Made by a program: the position numbers and the translations under genes. This document shows positions 8,164-17,916 of a DNA stretch of 49,902 nt, in pieces. The stretch's first letter is position 1. Each line of letters starts with the position of its first letter. Location of the stretch: contig JAQUUB010000027.1 of the NCBI GenBank assembly GCA_028694115.1, positions 1 through 49,902 on the forward strand, in the 5' to 3' direction. The stretch comes from Lachnospiraceae bacterium (GTDB taxonomy: Bacteria; Bacillota_A; Clostridia; Lachnospirales; Lachnospiraceae). Below the pieces are notes generated by a model. It did no database searches and was not told the origin of the DNA. It worked only from the letters and a program-made list of their open reading frames with translations.

Positions 8164-9462
8164 ATGATCTGGAATGAAACAAAAGAATGTATGAGCAGGG
8201 ATGAAATGCAGACATTACAAAGCAAACGTTTAGTAAAGGTGCTGGATCGCGTTTATCATAATGTGGAATACTATCGTAAAAAAATGCAAGAGGTAGGAAT
8301 TGAACCTGGTGATATTAATGGAATCGAGGATCTTCATTTGCTACCTTACACAACCAAAAATGATTTGAGAGATACCTATCCATTTGGATTGTTTGCATCT
8401 CCCCAGTCAGAAATTGTCCGTGTACATGCTAGTAGTGGAACAACAGGGAAGGCTACTGTCGTTGGATATACAAGAAGAGATATTGAAATCTGGGCAGAAT
8501 GTGTTGCAAGAGCATTTTCTCAGGCTGGAATCACACGTGAAGATACGATTCAAATCGCATATGGATATGGTTTGTTTACAGGTGGACTAGGTGCTCATTA
8601 TGGGGCAGAATATCTAGGAGCAAAGGTAGTACCTCAATCAACAGGAAATACAAAAAAATTAATTACTATGATGAAGGATTTCGATGTTACAGCCATTGCA
8701 TGCACACCATCCTACTTGCTTCACATTGCAGAAACATTAGAGGAAATGGGCGACCTTAATAACATTAAATTAAAAGCAGCAATCTGCGGTGCGGAACCAT
8801 GGACTGAGAATATGAGAATCCAGATGGAAGAGAAGCTTAATATCAAAGCATTTGATATTTATGGGTTATCTGAAATTATGGGACCAGGAGTTGCATGTGA
8901 TTGTGAATACCATAAGGGACTCCATGTATACGAAGACCATTTTCTCCCAGAAATTATTAGTCCTGAAACACTACAGCCAATCGAAGATGGAGAACTGGGT
9001 GAACTTGTATTTACAACTCTGACAAAAGAAGGATTGCCTTTAATTCGTTACCGTACAAAAGATTTAACTAGTATTTCGCATGAAAAATGCCAATGTGGAA
9101 GAACGCTTTCCAGAATCAGTAGATTTAAAGGACGTTCGGATGATATGCTGATTATTCGTGGCGTGAATGTATTCCCAAGTCAGGTGGAAGCAGCATTATT
9201 AGAAATGGCAGGAACAACACCACACTATCTGATGCTTGTAGATAGAGTCAATAATCTTGATATCTTGGAAGTACAGGTGGAAATAGAAGAAAGATTCTTT
9301 TCTGATGAAATCAGAGAATTAGAAAACTTATCAAAAAAAATAGCTCATGTCTTGCAAAATGCAATCGGGCTTGCAGTTAAGGTAAAATTAGTAGAACCTA
9401 AGACATTAGAACGTTCTATGGGAAAAGCAGTTCATGTTATTGATAACCGTAAACTTGTTTAA
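8164..9462 (+). CDS. paaK: Phenylacetate-CoA ligase family protein, paralog 2
   Basis: 432 residues with the same motifs as the copy at 4481: [29 protein letters not shown] and [18 protein letters not shown]. The two copies align along their whole length but have diverged considerably. The likely split is different aryl substrates, or different directions (activation versus ATP- or PPi-linked release of aryl acids after IorAB). The ribosome site TAGGAGGGA is close to the ATG. It sits 24 bases after iorB and 14 before the ACT protein. Confidence 0.9.
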   Translation: MIWNETKECMSRDEMQTLQSKRLVKVLDRVYHNVEYYRKKMQEVGIEPGDINGIEDLHLLPYTTKNDLRDTYPFGLFASPQSEIVRVHASSGTTGKATVVGYTRRDIEIWAECVARAFSQAGITREDTIQIAYGYGLFTGGLGAHYGAEYLGAKVVPQSTGNTKKLITMMKDFDVTAIACTPSYLLHIAETLEEMGDLNNIKLKAAICGAEPWTENMRIQMEEKLNIKAFDIYGLSEIMGPGVACDCEYHKGLHVYEDHFLPEIISPETLQPIEDGELGELVFTTLTKEGLPLIRYRTKDLTSISHEKCQCGRTLSRISRFKGRSDDMLIIRGVNVFPSQVEAALLEMAGTTPHYLMLVDRVNNLDILEVQVEIEERFFSDEIRELENLSKKIAHVLQNAIGLAVKVKLVEPKTLERSMGKAVHVIDNRKLV

Positions 9463-9476
9463 AAGGAGGGTATGCT

Positions 9477-9914
9477 ATGTATATTAAGCAATTATCTGTC
9501 TTTATCGAAAACAGAGAAGGTCGTTTGGAAGAAGTATTAGAAGCTTTAAAAGAAGAACAGGTAAATATTATTTCACTAAGTCTTGCTGATACGAGTGAGT
9601 ATGGAATGTTGCGTATGATCGTTTCAAATCCGGAAGTAGGAAAAGATGCATTAAAGAAGAAGGGATTTTCTGCAATGCTTACAGATGTCCTGGCAATCAA
9701 GCTTTCCCATCGGGTGGGATTTTTACAGGAATTATTAGGCGTAATTTGCAAGGCAAATATTAATATTGAGTATATGTATGCACTGTCTACGGGAACAGAT
9801 GATGCTTCTATCGTAATTAAAACTTCTGATCTTTTAAAAGCAGAGAATGTTTTAAAGTCTACAGGAGTAGAAATATTCACTACGACAGATATGGCTGCAA
9901 TGAGCGGAAAATAG
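9477..9914 (+). CDS. Tandem ACT-domain protein
   Basis: 145 residues forming two ACT repeats: IKQLSVFIENREGRLEEVLE (3-22), and a second starting near AIKLSHRVGFLQELLGVICK. ACT domains bind small ligands, often amino acids. Proteins of this kind commonly sit beside iorAB and paaK genes in anaerobes, so an aromatic amino acid or its keto acid is the likely ligand. No enzyme or DNA-binding domain is attached, so it may act on a partner enzyme. Strong AAAGGAGG site upstream; 6 bases separate its stop from the acyltransferase gene. Confidence 0.85.
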   Translation: MYIKQLSVFIENREGRLEEVLEALKEEQVNIISLSLADTSEYGMLRMIVSNPEVGKDALKKKGFSAMLTDVLAIKLSHRVGFLQELLGVICKANINIEYMYALSTGTDDASIVIKTSDLLKAENVLKSTGVEIFTTTDMAAMSGK

Positions 9915-9920
9915 AGAAAA

Positions 9921-10748
9921 ATGCGAAATTGGAAATTAGATAATATGAAAGGCATATTGATTATTTTAGTTGTAGTAGGGCATTTGCTGGAACTGAATTT
10001 GCAAAATAATAGTAATCGAATGCTTTATTTTGGTATTTATTTATTTCATATGGCAGCATTTTCCTTTACAACTGGATATTTTGCAAAGTTTCGTCCTAAG
10101 AAGATGCTTTGCAAAATTGTTGCTCCCTATCTAATTTTTCAAATTATTTATACACTTTTTGTACGTATCGTTTTAGAACAGCCATTGAGTTTTTCAGTGA
10201 AGACGCCATACTGGATGCTTTGGTATCTAATGGCAATGATGTTTTGGTTTTGTATGATTCCAATCATAGATCAAAAAACAAATAAGGAGAAACTGGGGAT
10301 TCTTATTTGTAGTGTTTTACTTGCCCTAGGAGTAGGATTCCTTCCATACATTGGAAGAACCTATAGTATTTCCAGAATGCTAGTCTATTTCCCATTTTTT
10401 ATTTCTGGATTTTACGCAAAGAATGCACAATTTTCAAAGAGAATGATGCAACCCACAATGCAACGGGGATTAGGACTATTATTTATCGCAGTACTTGGTC
10501 TTACGTCTTTTGTGGTAATATTTCAAAAGAGAATTTCTAACAATGCATTATATGAAGCGAATGCCTACCAGATAGGTGGTTATACAATTTGGTTTCGCTT
10601 GACACACATAATAATAGGATTCCTAATGACAGCAGCACTGTTTTTAGGAATCCCTAATAAAAAACTTTCTATTATTACATTTCTTGGTCAGCACACAATG
10701 GTAATTTTTCTGCTTCACGGCTTCTTCGTGCTTTTATTGAAGGAATAA
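9921..10748 (+). CDS. Membrane acyltransferase (family 3), apparently shortened at the C-terminus
   Basis: 275 residues, almost all membrane helices. It begins RNWKLDNMKGILIILVVVGH, the family-3 (O-acetylase-like) start with the conserved histidine in helix 1, and ends with GQHTMVIFLLHGFFVLLLKE. That motif is normally followed by one or two more helices, and typical members have 330-350 residues, so the end is probably missing. The last 74 bases overlap the oppositely transcribed yfhO-like gene. Such enzymes acetylate sugars or envelope polymers; the substrate is unknown. It is last in the aryl-acid operon by position, but a functional link is doubtful. Confidence 0.75.
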   Translation: MRNWKLDNMKGILIILVVVGHLLELNLQNNSNRMLYFGIYLFHMAAFSFTTGYFAKFRPKKMLCKIVAPYLIFQIIYTLFVRIVLEQPLSFSVKTPYWMLWYLMAMMFWFCMIPIIDQKTNKEKLGILICSVLLALGVGFLPYIGRTYSISRMLVYFPFFISGFYAKNAQFSKRMMQPTMQRGLGLLFIAVLGLTSFVVIFQKRISNNALYEANAYQIGGYTIWFRLTHIIIGFLMTAALFLGIPNKKLSIITFLGQHTMVIFLLHGFFVLLLKE

Positions 10749-13194
10749 AACAAATCAATAGGAACACGCATAAGCTTAGCAGACTGATTGCAATTCCGAT
10801 ATTCAAAGCTTTTGGATAGAAAGAAATTGTTACGGTATGACTTCCCTTATCGACAGGAACGCGGAGCATACAATTTTCAAATAAACGGACCTCTGTTTTT
10901 ACCCCATCGATATAGACAGACCATCCTGGCTCGAAAGGAATGGATAGTACAAGTTCACTTGAGTCAGAGACATCGATATGTCCACTAATTTTGGTTGAAT
11001 GATAGGAGTCAACAATGAGTGAATCTGTTGATAAAATTTCAATCAAATCTTTTAACACATCTTCATTTAAAGAATATGCCACAAGATTTAAGGGTTCCTT
11101 ATCATCAGAGGAAAACTTAATGATGGTACCATTTTTCTGATAACCTAAATCCAGAATATAAGGGTTTGGATTTAATTTTTTAAATGTCTGTTCTTCCCCA
11201 TCAATAGAAACCGTACATGCAGTTACCGCTTCATTTTCTACATAGGCATACAGGTGAGAGGTACGTTTTAACTCTAGTGTAGCATTTTCTGATTGAGCAT
11301 TTTTTACTGATAGACTTTCAAAAAGTGGTTGGTCAGGACAATATCTTGAAGCAAAATTATTTTGTAATAAAATTGGATTTAAAATACTGTTAAGTCCTGC
11401 CTTATCATCCGTTTCTTTTTCAATGGTAGAAGATTTTACTGTATAACCAAGTGGTAGAGTATAGTTGTTTTTATATAAAAACAAATCTTTTTCTGTGTCA
11501 ACTAATGTATAGAGAGGGTCTTCCAAAAGCTTTGTAGAAGAAATCATATAATGTACATCTAGTAAGGCGGATGTGAGTGGTGTAGAACCATCAAAGCTAT
11601 AAAAAACGCGACTATTTTTAAGTCCGTATTTATCATAAAAACCAGTTAAAGATGCAGTCACGGTAGAAGAAAAAAAGGAACCAGAGGCATAACCAGAAAG
11701 TGTACCATCATTCTGAGAATTACGCTTAAATTTCTCAAAGCGATAGAATTCTGAATCTGTTGTAAGGCAACGTGAAGTCAGTGTATGATAATCGTCATAA
11801 TTCTTCAAATAATCAGATCGTGAAACAGTTGGAACGCTAGTAAAATAAGTATTAATAAAAGCCTCAGATGCAACAATTAGAATTGCATAAATAGCAATTC
11901 GTTTTGTAAATCCTGGATAGTTTAGATACAAATTAATAAAAATTCCATATAAAACTAAAATAATTGCGGTAAGAAGAAAGGTCTGTGTGGAAAAGGCCTG
12001 ATCGGTAACTAGTTTCTCAGAGAGTAGCACAAAGAACAGGACACCACAGTAAACACTTGTAATCTTGGTCTTTGAATATTCACGGATGTGCAAGAAGGTC
12101 TCAAAGCAGACAGTCAATAATAGGAAAATGTAAAGAAAAGATTGTCTACAAGGCAGTGAATCAGGATAATTAAAACCATGCCATATAAAATTCAATGTAT
12201 TTGTTGTAAAACTAATTAGTAAAAATGCAAGTAATATTAATTTCCCCATTTTTTCACGAAAACAAATTTTTCGATTCATAACATAGAGTGGTAGAAAAAT
12301 CATTACGGATACACCACAATAAAGATTTGGCCAGTGTGCCAGTTTCTTTTCCACGGTAACATCCACAAAGTGGCGTGATATGACATCGAAGAGTGGAAAA
12401 TAAGTGGATACCATAGATGGAAAAGGAGTATTTGAAAATTCAGTCAACTGTAATATTTCTAATTCTGGTAACAAAAGTACAGCTGCCATTCCACCAGCTA
12501 GCAAGGAGTAAAGCGCAAATCGAAAACATGCCTGTAGTTTATGTTCACAGGAAAGCAACAAGATCACAAAATAGAGTACTAAAAAAATGCAAATCATAAT
12601 ACAGAGATAATAATTGGATAGAATTGCAACGGCGAGTGATATGCAGTAGAGAATTGGCTTTTTTTCGTTTACAAGGCGTTCTAAACCAAGAATAATGAGG
12701 GGAGCCAGAACAATGCAGTCAAGCCACATAACATTCCAATTATAGGCAGCCATATAGCCAGAAAGAGCATAGAAAACGGAAAATAAAATAATAGAAAAGC
12801 TCTTTGTATTAAAATGTTTACTGAGATAGTAGGAAAAGGTAAATCCACACATGCCAATACGAAATACAATTAAGTAGGTCATGAATTCAATTAAATATTT
12901 TTCGGGACACAAAACGGCAAGCCAGTTCAATGGACTTGCAAGGTAGTAGACATAGAGTGCCAAAAAATTAGAGCCTATCCCAGTATGAAAAGAATAGAGG
13001 AGAGAATCGCCATTTCTAAGCTTATGGAAGAATTCATTCAAAAAAGGAAAGTATTGATGATACATATCCAAGTGTAAAAAGGAACGGTCACCAAAAGGAA
13101 AAATTCGGCGAACCACAAATATTAAAAGCATAAGAAAAACAGGGATACCAAAAGACAAATAATAAATATAATTTTGTTTTAACTTTTTCATCAT
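10675..13194 (-). CDS. YfhO-family polytopic membrane glycosyltransferase-like protein
   Basis: 839 residues: a block of about 12 membrane helices (the first near 12-28), a large extracytoplasmic domain, and a last helix near the C-terminus. The N-terminal HLDMYHQYFPFLNEFFHKLR is the GT-C-like first loop of the family. In Bacillus subtilis YfhO is needed to glycosylate lipoteichoic acid. The preceding gene, ending 10 bases upstream, is an LTA-synthase relative, so modification of an envelope polymer is the natural reading. The last 24 residues or so, a hydrophilic tail, are encoded antisense to the acyltransferase gene. Confidence 0.88.
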   Translation of the reverse strand: MMKKLKQNYIYYLSFGIPVFLMLLIFVVRRIFPFGDRSFLHLDMYHQYFPFLNEFFHKLRNGDSLLYSFHTGIGSNFLALYVYYLASPLNWLAVLCPEKYLIEFMTYLIVFRIGMCGFTFSYYLSKHFNTKSFSIILFSVFYALSGYMAAYNWNVMWLDCIVLAPLIILGLERLVNEKKPILYCISLAVAILSNYYLCIMICIFLVLYFVILLLSCEHKLQACFRFALYSLLAGGMAAVLLLPELEILQLTEFSNTPFPSMVSTYFPLFDVISRHFVDVTVEKKLAHWPNLYCGVSVMIFLPLYVMNRKICFREKMGKLILLAFLLISFTTNTLNFIWHGFNYPDSLPCRQSFLYIFLLLTVCFETFLHIREYSKTKITSVYCGVLFFVLLSEKLVTDQAFSTQTFLLTAIILVLYGIFINLYLNYPGFTKRIAIYAILIVASEAFINTYFTSVPTVSRSDYLKNYDDYHTLTSRCLTTDSEFYRFEKFKRNSQNDGTLSGYASGSFFSSTVTASLTGFYDKYGLKNSRVFYSFDGSTPLTSALLDVHYMISSTKLLEDPLYTLVDTEKDLFLYKNNYTLPLGYTVKSSTIEKETDDKAGLNSILNPILLQNNFASRYCPDQPLFESLSVKNAQSENATLELKRTSHLYAYVENEAVTACTVSIDGEEQTFKKLNPNPYILDLGYQKNGTIIKFSSDDKEPLNLVAYSLNEDVLKDLIEILSTDSLIVDSYHSTKISGHIDVSDSSELVLSIPFEPGWSVYIDGVKTEVRLFENCMLRVPVDKGSHTVTISFYPKALNIGIAISLLSLCVFLLICFIPSIKARRSREAEKLPLCADQEM

Positions 13195-13204
13195 AGAGCC
13201 TCAT

Positions 13205-14953
13205 TTATTGAAATAATTGGTTGTATTGTAAGGTACGATAAGTATCAAGTGATGTACCAAGGGATTCTTTTACGGTTGCAGTTGTTCCATCAAGTTCTTT
13301 TGTGCAAATGGAGGTAACAACGGGATAGGCTTGCTGTAACTCATTTAAGAAAGCAAAATAACCGGAAGGAGTAATTCCTGCACTTTTAAGTACATCAACT
13401 CCCAGGTAATTAGCGCTTGTTTCCAGATTGCTTTCTGATTCCAAATCATAATTAGCCCATATGACGAAAGGAACCTTATAACGGTTATTAATATCTTCTT
13501 CCGTAATAGTATCGTTATTCTTTTTATTGAGTCTCCAGATAGGAGACACGACAGAATCCGTTGGTTGATGGTCTCCAAAATACACTAAAAGAGTATCTTC
13601 TTGTTGTGAATCTAAATATGCAACAAGATCGGCAAGTGCATCATCGGATAATTTTATTAAGGATAAATAGTTATTTAGTTGTGTACCTTCACAATCATTA
13701 ACAGAGATTTCAGGATTAAAATTATCAAACGCTTCCTCATAGGAAGAGTGATTTTGCATTGTAACTTCAAAAAGAAAAAGAGGTTCATCCTTTTTTTTGG
13801 CTTCAAACAGCTCCTTGATTTTATCAAATGCAGATTCATCACTGATATATTTTCGAATTAATTTGGGATTCTTAAAATCTTCCATAAAATAAGTTTCATC
13901 AAAACCAAAATAAGGATATACTTTGTCACGATTCCATCCAGTACTATGATAAGGATGCATTGCAATTGTCCGATATCCAAAGTCGGAAAGATAGGAAGCA
14001 AGTGATGGAAGCGTATCATGAACATATTGTTGGTAAGGGATACTTCCCTGTGGTAGAAATGCCATTGTGTTTCCCGTAAGTAATTCAAACTCTGTATTTG
14101 CAGTATTGCCACCTAAAACGGATACATCCAGATAACCAGAACGTGTATTTTTTGCACCCTTCATTAAAGAATGGGTAAAGGGCATATAATCCTCATTAGT
14201 AGTAAAATCATCAAGAACAGCTAAATCAGAAAAGGCTTCATCCATAACAATAATGATATTCGGTGTATGAGTAGGAGTAATCGGAGCTGGATAAGAATCG
14301 AAGATCTTAGAGGCTTCTGCCTTGTTGTAACCATTCGGTTTTTCTACAGACATATATTTTAGTTCCATGAGAAATGCAACAGCAGTACCATCTCGTTTGC
14401 ACATAACGGTGGGCGTAAACAATTTGTCATAGAGTCTTAACTTCACTACGTTTGTATCCTGATGTAGCATATGCGTAAATCCAGTAAAAAAGAGAACACA
14501 GATACCTAGTAATATTAGACGAAGTAGGTTATGTCTTTTGAAAAAATTAATTTGCGAGGTCTGTAAATTCATAAAACCTTCTACTATTAATAGAAGAATA
14601 AAGAATATTATGGTAAACACAATAGTTATCGATAACGAATAATTATAATTATCTGCAACGCTTGCAGCAGTCTTTAATGAATAAATATCCCAGGGCATAA
14701 TGGGGGCAGAACGGAAACTAATGATAAAATAATTTGCAATTCCCCAGACAAAAAAGAGTACTGTCATAATATGTAGTGCAAGACGAAGGCGCCCAAACAC
14801 CATAAAAAGAAATAAGAGAATAAACTCAAACAATAGAATATTTAATAACTGAAGATGTGGTTTCATCGTTGTAAAAGCGTTGTGTGTAAAATTTTCAAAT
14901 AAATAAAAAATAATAATAGGAAATAAGAGAGTAGTATAATAAATTTTTTTCAT
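13205..14953 (-). CDS. LTA synthase-family (sulfatase-fold) membrane protein
   Basis: 582 residues: five N-terminal membrane helices (about 1-160) and an extracytoplasmic alkaline-phosphatase/sulfatase domain. Visible metal and catalytic residues are the glutamate in VMDEAFSD (E239), the nucleophile threonine in GGNTANTEFE (T284) and the pair in FGDHQPTD near the end. Family members transfer glycerol-phosphate from phosphatidylglycerol to a lipid anchor, or move phosphoethanolamine-type groups; which of these applies is not decidable here. First gene of a two-gene unit with the yfhO-like gene. It has its own promoter, divergent from the symporter gene. Confidence 0.88.
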   Translation of the reverse strand: MKKIYYTTLLFPIIIFYLFENFTHNAFTTMKPHLQLLNILLFEFILLFLFMVFGRLRLALHIMTVLFFVWGIANYFIISFRSAPIMPWDIYSLKTAASVADNYNYSLSITIVFTIIFFILLLIVEGFMNLQTSQINFFKRHNLLRLILLGICVLFFTGFTHMLHQDTNVVKLRLYDKLFTPTVMCKRDGTAVAFLMELKYMSVEKPNGYNKAEASKIFDSYPAPITPTHTPNIIIVMDEAFSDLAVLDDFTTNEDYMPFTHSLMKGAKNTRSGYLDVSVLGGNTANTEFELLTGNTMAFLPQGSIPYQQYVHDTLPSLASYLSDFGYRTIAMHPYHSTGWNRDKVYPYFGFDETYFMEDFKNPKLIRKYISDESAFDKIKELFEAKKKDEPLFLFEVTMQNHSSYEEAFDNFNPEISVNDCEGTQLNNYLSLIKLSDDALADLVAYLDSQQEDTLLVYFGDHQPTDSVVSPIWRLNKKNNDTITEEDINNRYKVPFVIWANYDLESESNLETSANYLGVDVLKSAGITPSGYFAFLNELQQAYPVVTSICTKELDGTTATVKESLGTSLDTYRTLQYNQLFQ

Positions 14954-15030
14954 GATGTTTTCTTTCTATCGGTATGTTAAAAAAAGTTCATTTGATAAGT
15001 AATTGGTAATATAAAATAAGCACAACGTTC

Positions 15031-15059
15031 ATTTTAGTGAGAGGAATGGGAACTGTCAA
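15031..15059 (-). promoter_or_regulatory. Promoter of the LTA synthase-like/yfhO-like unit
   Basis: Read on the minus strand: consensus TTGACA (15059-15054), 17-bp spacer, TAAAAT (15036-15031). The leader is about 70 bases. Confidence 0.75.
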
Positions 15060-15088
15060 GTTAATTAGTATTCTACATGAAAAATTAC

Positions 15089-15117
15089 TTGAAAAAAATA
15101 GTAAAATCTGTTACCAT
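15089..15117 (+). promoter_or_regulatory. Possible promoter of the symporter gene
   Basis: TTGAAA (15089-15094), 17-bp spacer, TACCAT (15112-15117), about 60 bases before the ATG. The -10 box is weak. The remainder of the 226-bp divergent region shows nothing else recognisable. Confidence 0.35.
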
Positions 15118-15179
15118 TACTTTATTGCGTTAAACTGTAAAAAACTAAAGCAACAACGTGAAAAAGTAACGGAAAAGGT

Positions 15180-16730
15180 ATGGTGGGTAAAATGGTAATT
15201 AAATTATTATTACTGGTAATTTTCTTTGGAATTATGATAATGGTTGGTCTGTATTCGCGAAAACATGCCACGAATGTAAATGATTTTGTACTAGGTGGAC
15301 GTTCGGTAGGTCCTTGGCTTACAGCCTTTGCATATGGTACTTCTTATTTCTCAGCAGTTGTATTTGTTGGATATGCAGGACAGTTCGGATATAAGTATGG
15401 GATTGCATCTACATGGATAGGAATAGGAAATGCACTGATTGGTTCGCTGCTTGCATGGGTAGTTCTTGGTAGAAGAACCCGCATTATGAGTAAGCATTTT
15501 CAAGCGAAGACAATGCCAGATTATTTTGGAAAAAGATATCATAGTAAATCACTTCGTATCGTCGCATCTGCAATCACATTTGTTTTTATGATTCCCTATA
15601 CAGCTTCGGTCTATAATGGATTATCCAGACTTTTTGAAATGGCATTTCACGTTCCTTATATTGCATGTGTAATTGCAATGGCAACGTTAACATGTGTCTA
15701 TGTAATATTAGGCGGTTATATGGCAACGGCTATCAACGATTTTATCCAGGGAATTATTATGATTGTTGGAATTATTGCGGTAATAGCAGCTGTTTTAAAT
15801 GGACAGGGTGGATTTCTGGAGGCTGTCAAGAGTCTTGCACAATTTGAGAGCGATGTACCAGTTACTATGGGACAGCCGGGAGTATTTGCCTCCTTCTTTG
15901 GACCAGACCCATTAAATTTATTAGGAGTTGTTATTTTAACATCACTTGGTACATGGGGACTGCCGCAGATGATACATAAGTTTTATACAATTAAAGATGA
16001 GAAATCTATAAAATCAGGTACCATCATTTCAACTGCTTTTGCAATTATTATTTCTGGTGGATGTTATTTCTTAGGTGGATTTGGTAGATTATTTGATTCA
16101 GCAGCCATTCATAAAGAGGATGGTGGAATTATTTATGATGCAATTATACCTGCTATGTTATCTACACTGCCAGATATTCTGATTGGTATCGTAATCATGC
16201 TTGTTCTATCGGCATCAATGTCCACTTTATCCTCTCTTGTATTGACCTCAAGTTCGACATTAACTTTGGATTTAATAAAGGACAATATCATAAAGGATAT
16301 GAATGAAAAGAAACAACTATTATGGATGAGAATCTGGCTGGTAATTTTTGTAGTGATTTCGGTAGTGTTAGCAATCAAGCCACCAACCTTTATTGCTCAA
16401 TTAATGGGTATCTCATGGGGTGCATTAGCGGGAGCATTCCTGGCACCATTTTTATATGGTCTTTATTGGAAACGTGTAACAAGATTAGCAGTTTGGGCAA
16501 GTTTTATTTGTGGAGTGGGAATTACGGTATCCAATATGTTCCTAAAATACATTGCTTCACCTATTAATGCAGGAGCCATTGCGATGTTAGCTGGACTAAT
16601 TATCGTACCAATTGTTAGTGTTATTACCCCATCAATGGAACAAGGTGAGATCGATTTCGTATTCAATTGTTATAAAGAAAAGCATATGGTGGAGCAAAAA
16701 ATTGCATTACCAGAAGAAGAACAAGAATAA
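15180..16730 (+). CDS. Sodium:solute symporter (SSS family)
   Basis: 516 residues with about 13 membrane helices. N-terminal DFVLGGRSVGPWLTAFAYGT and the helix run GYAGQFGYKYGIAS are typical of the PutP/PanF group of Na+-coupled symporters that import amino acids, pantothenate or carboxylates. The substrate cannot be told. Two starts are possible, 15180 and 15192 (M5); both have weak ribosome sites. It is followed by a terminator, so it is a single gene. The C-terminus is a soluble acidic tail ending in EEEQE. Confidence 0.88.
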   Translation: MVGKMVIKLLLLVIFFGIMIMVGLYSRKHATNVNDFVLGGRSVGPWLTAFAYGTSYFSAVVFVGYAGQFGYKYGIASTWIGIGNALIGSLLAWVVLGRRTRIMSKHFQAKTMPDYFGKRYHSKSLRIVASAITFVFMIPYTASVYNGLSRLFEMAFHVPYIACVIAMATLTCVYVILGGYMATAINDFIQGIIMIVGIIAVIAAVLNGQGGFLEAVKSLAQFESDVPVTMGQPGVFASFFGPDPLNLLGVVILTSLGTWGLPQMIHKFYTIKDEKSIKSGTIISTAFAIIISGGCYFLGGFGRLFDSAAIHKEDGGIIYDAIIPAMLSTLPDILIGIVIMLVLSASMSTLSSLVLTSSSTLTLDLIKDNIIKDMNEKKQLLWMRIWLVIFVVISVVLAIKPPTFIAQLMGISWGALAGAFLAPFLYGLYWKRVTRLAVWASFICGVGITVSNMFLKYIASPINAGAIAMLAGLIIVPIVSVITPSMEQGEIDFVFNCYKEKHMVEQKIALPEEEQE

Positions 16731-16752
16731 TATTTGAAATGTATATTAGTAA

Positions 16753-16780
16753 GGGGACTGTGAGTAACAGTCCTCTTTGT
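16753..16780 (+). terminator. Terminator of the symporter gene
   Basis: GGGACTGT (16754-16761) pairs with ACAGTCCT (16767-16774) with one G-U, extended by a G-C pair (16753/16775), then TTTGTT. The U-tract is short. Confidence 0.7.
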
Positions 16781-16791
16781 TAATTGCAAGG

Positions 16792-16820
16792 TTGAATGGA
16801 AAGAAAGTAAGGAATATAAT
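16792..16820 (+). promoter_or_regulatory. Promoter of the CorA-like gene
   Basis: TTGAAT (16792-16797), 17-bp spacer, consensus TATAAT (16815-16820). No magnesium riboswitch-like structure was seen in the leader. Confidence 0.65.
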
Positions 16821-16889
16821 AAAGGAAAAATCAATGAATAAGTGAAAATAATAAAGAGAATATTAATAAAAACGGGTGAGGGAGTAAAA

Positions 16890-17798
16890 ATGTATTATTG
16901 TTATGATGAAGAAGGATTAGTGGAAATAAAAGAGAGTGCTGATGAGGCAGAGGTTTTGATTGGAGTTTTCCATAGTAAAGAATGGAAGGAAAATGAAAAA
17001 TTAAAAGATATCTATGGATTACCACTAGAAATAGCGCAAATCCGATTTTGCAAGTTAGAAATGTATTCTGAATATTTGTATGGAACATTCCATATTCCTG
17101 TTAAGAAAAACTATCATGAATATATTTCTTTTACCTGTTATATTGCAAAAAACAGGGTGTTCTTCATAGATGACCAAAATTATGTTGAAAAGAATATCCT
17201 CCAGAAAAATTTTAGTAAATCAAAGAGCAGTCCTACAATAGGCAGATTTATGAATGAGTTTATAGAGGTTTTAGTGAAAGATGACCTACTTTATTTGCAA
17301 AATATTGAAGAATGTGTTGCAAAGCTAGAAGAAGAGGCAGCATTTGGACATCCGAAGGATGATTTTGCCCACCGATTGATACATCTAAAAAAGGAATTAT
17401 TAAGATTCTACCGATATTATAGACAGCTCATTGATTTTGCAGAAAGATTACGGGATAGTGAGGATAGTTTCACAGAAAAAGAAATCAATAGTTTTCATGT
17501 ACTTGCTGAAAGAATTGAAAGAATTGCATCAGAAACAGAAGTGATTCGTGAATATGCCATGCAAGTACAAGATGTGTATCATTCCTTAATGGACAGAAAA
17601 CAAAATGATGTTATGAAGATGCTAACGATTGTTACTACGATTTTTTTACCACTAACTTTAATTGCTGGATGGTATGGGATGAATTTTCAAAATATGCCAG
17701 AATTATCGTATCGATATGGATATCCGTTGACGGCTATTGCGAGTGCTTTCATAGTAATTGTTTCCTGTATTTTTTTTAAAGTTAAAAAGTATTGGTAA
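16890..17798 (+). CDS. CorA-like divalent metal ion transporter
   Basis: 302 residues. A long soluble N-terminal funnel region rich in charged helices precedes two C-terminal membrane segments, the first (TIFLPLTLIAGW) ending in the selectivity signature YGMNF, as in CorA channels for Mg2+ or Co2+. The start is ATG 16890 with GGGAG 5 bases upstream; an in-frame GTG at 16842 lacks a ribosome site. Monocistronic: its own promoter, and a new promoter follows before the next gene. A magnesium or cobalt substrate is inferred from the family. Confidence 0.9.
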   Translation: MYYCYDEEGLVEIKESADEAEVLIGVFHSKEWKENEKLKDIYGLPLEIAQIRFCKLEMYSEYLYGTFHIPVKKNYHEYISFTCYIAKNRVFFIDDQNYVEKNILQKNFSKSKSSPTIGRFMNEFIEVLVKDDLLYLQNIEECVAKLEEEAAFGHPKDDFAHRLIHLKKELLRFYRYYRQLIDFAERLRDSEDSFTEKEINSFHVLAERIERIASETEVIREYAMQVQDVYHSLMDRKQNDVMKMLTIVTTIFLPLTLIAGWYGMNFQNMPELSYRYGYPLTAIASAFIVIVSCIFFKVKKYW

Positions 17799-17831
17799 CT
17801 TATTTGCCTTGATAGAATATAGGATATCATT

Positions 17832-17860
17832 TTGAACATACTAGTAAATGTCCTTATAAT
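17832..17860 (+). promoter_or_regulatory. Promoter of the PHP gene
   Basis: TTGAAC (17832-17837), 17-bp spacer, TATAAT (17855-17860). Confidence 0.65.
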
Positions 17861-17916
17861 TAGGATAAGTCCATAAAATAGATAGAACAAAACGCGAAAG
17901 AAGGAATGAGATTGAA

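Noticed and set aside
9437..9955. Long open frame on the minus strand opposite the ACT-domain gene
   Set aside because: It mirrors a well-supported plus-strand gene, has no ribosome site, and its composition is that of an antisense shadow.
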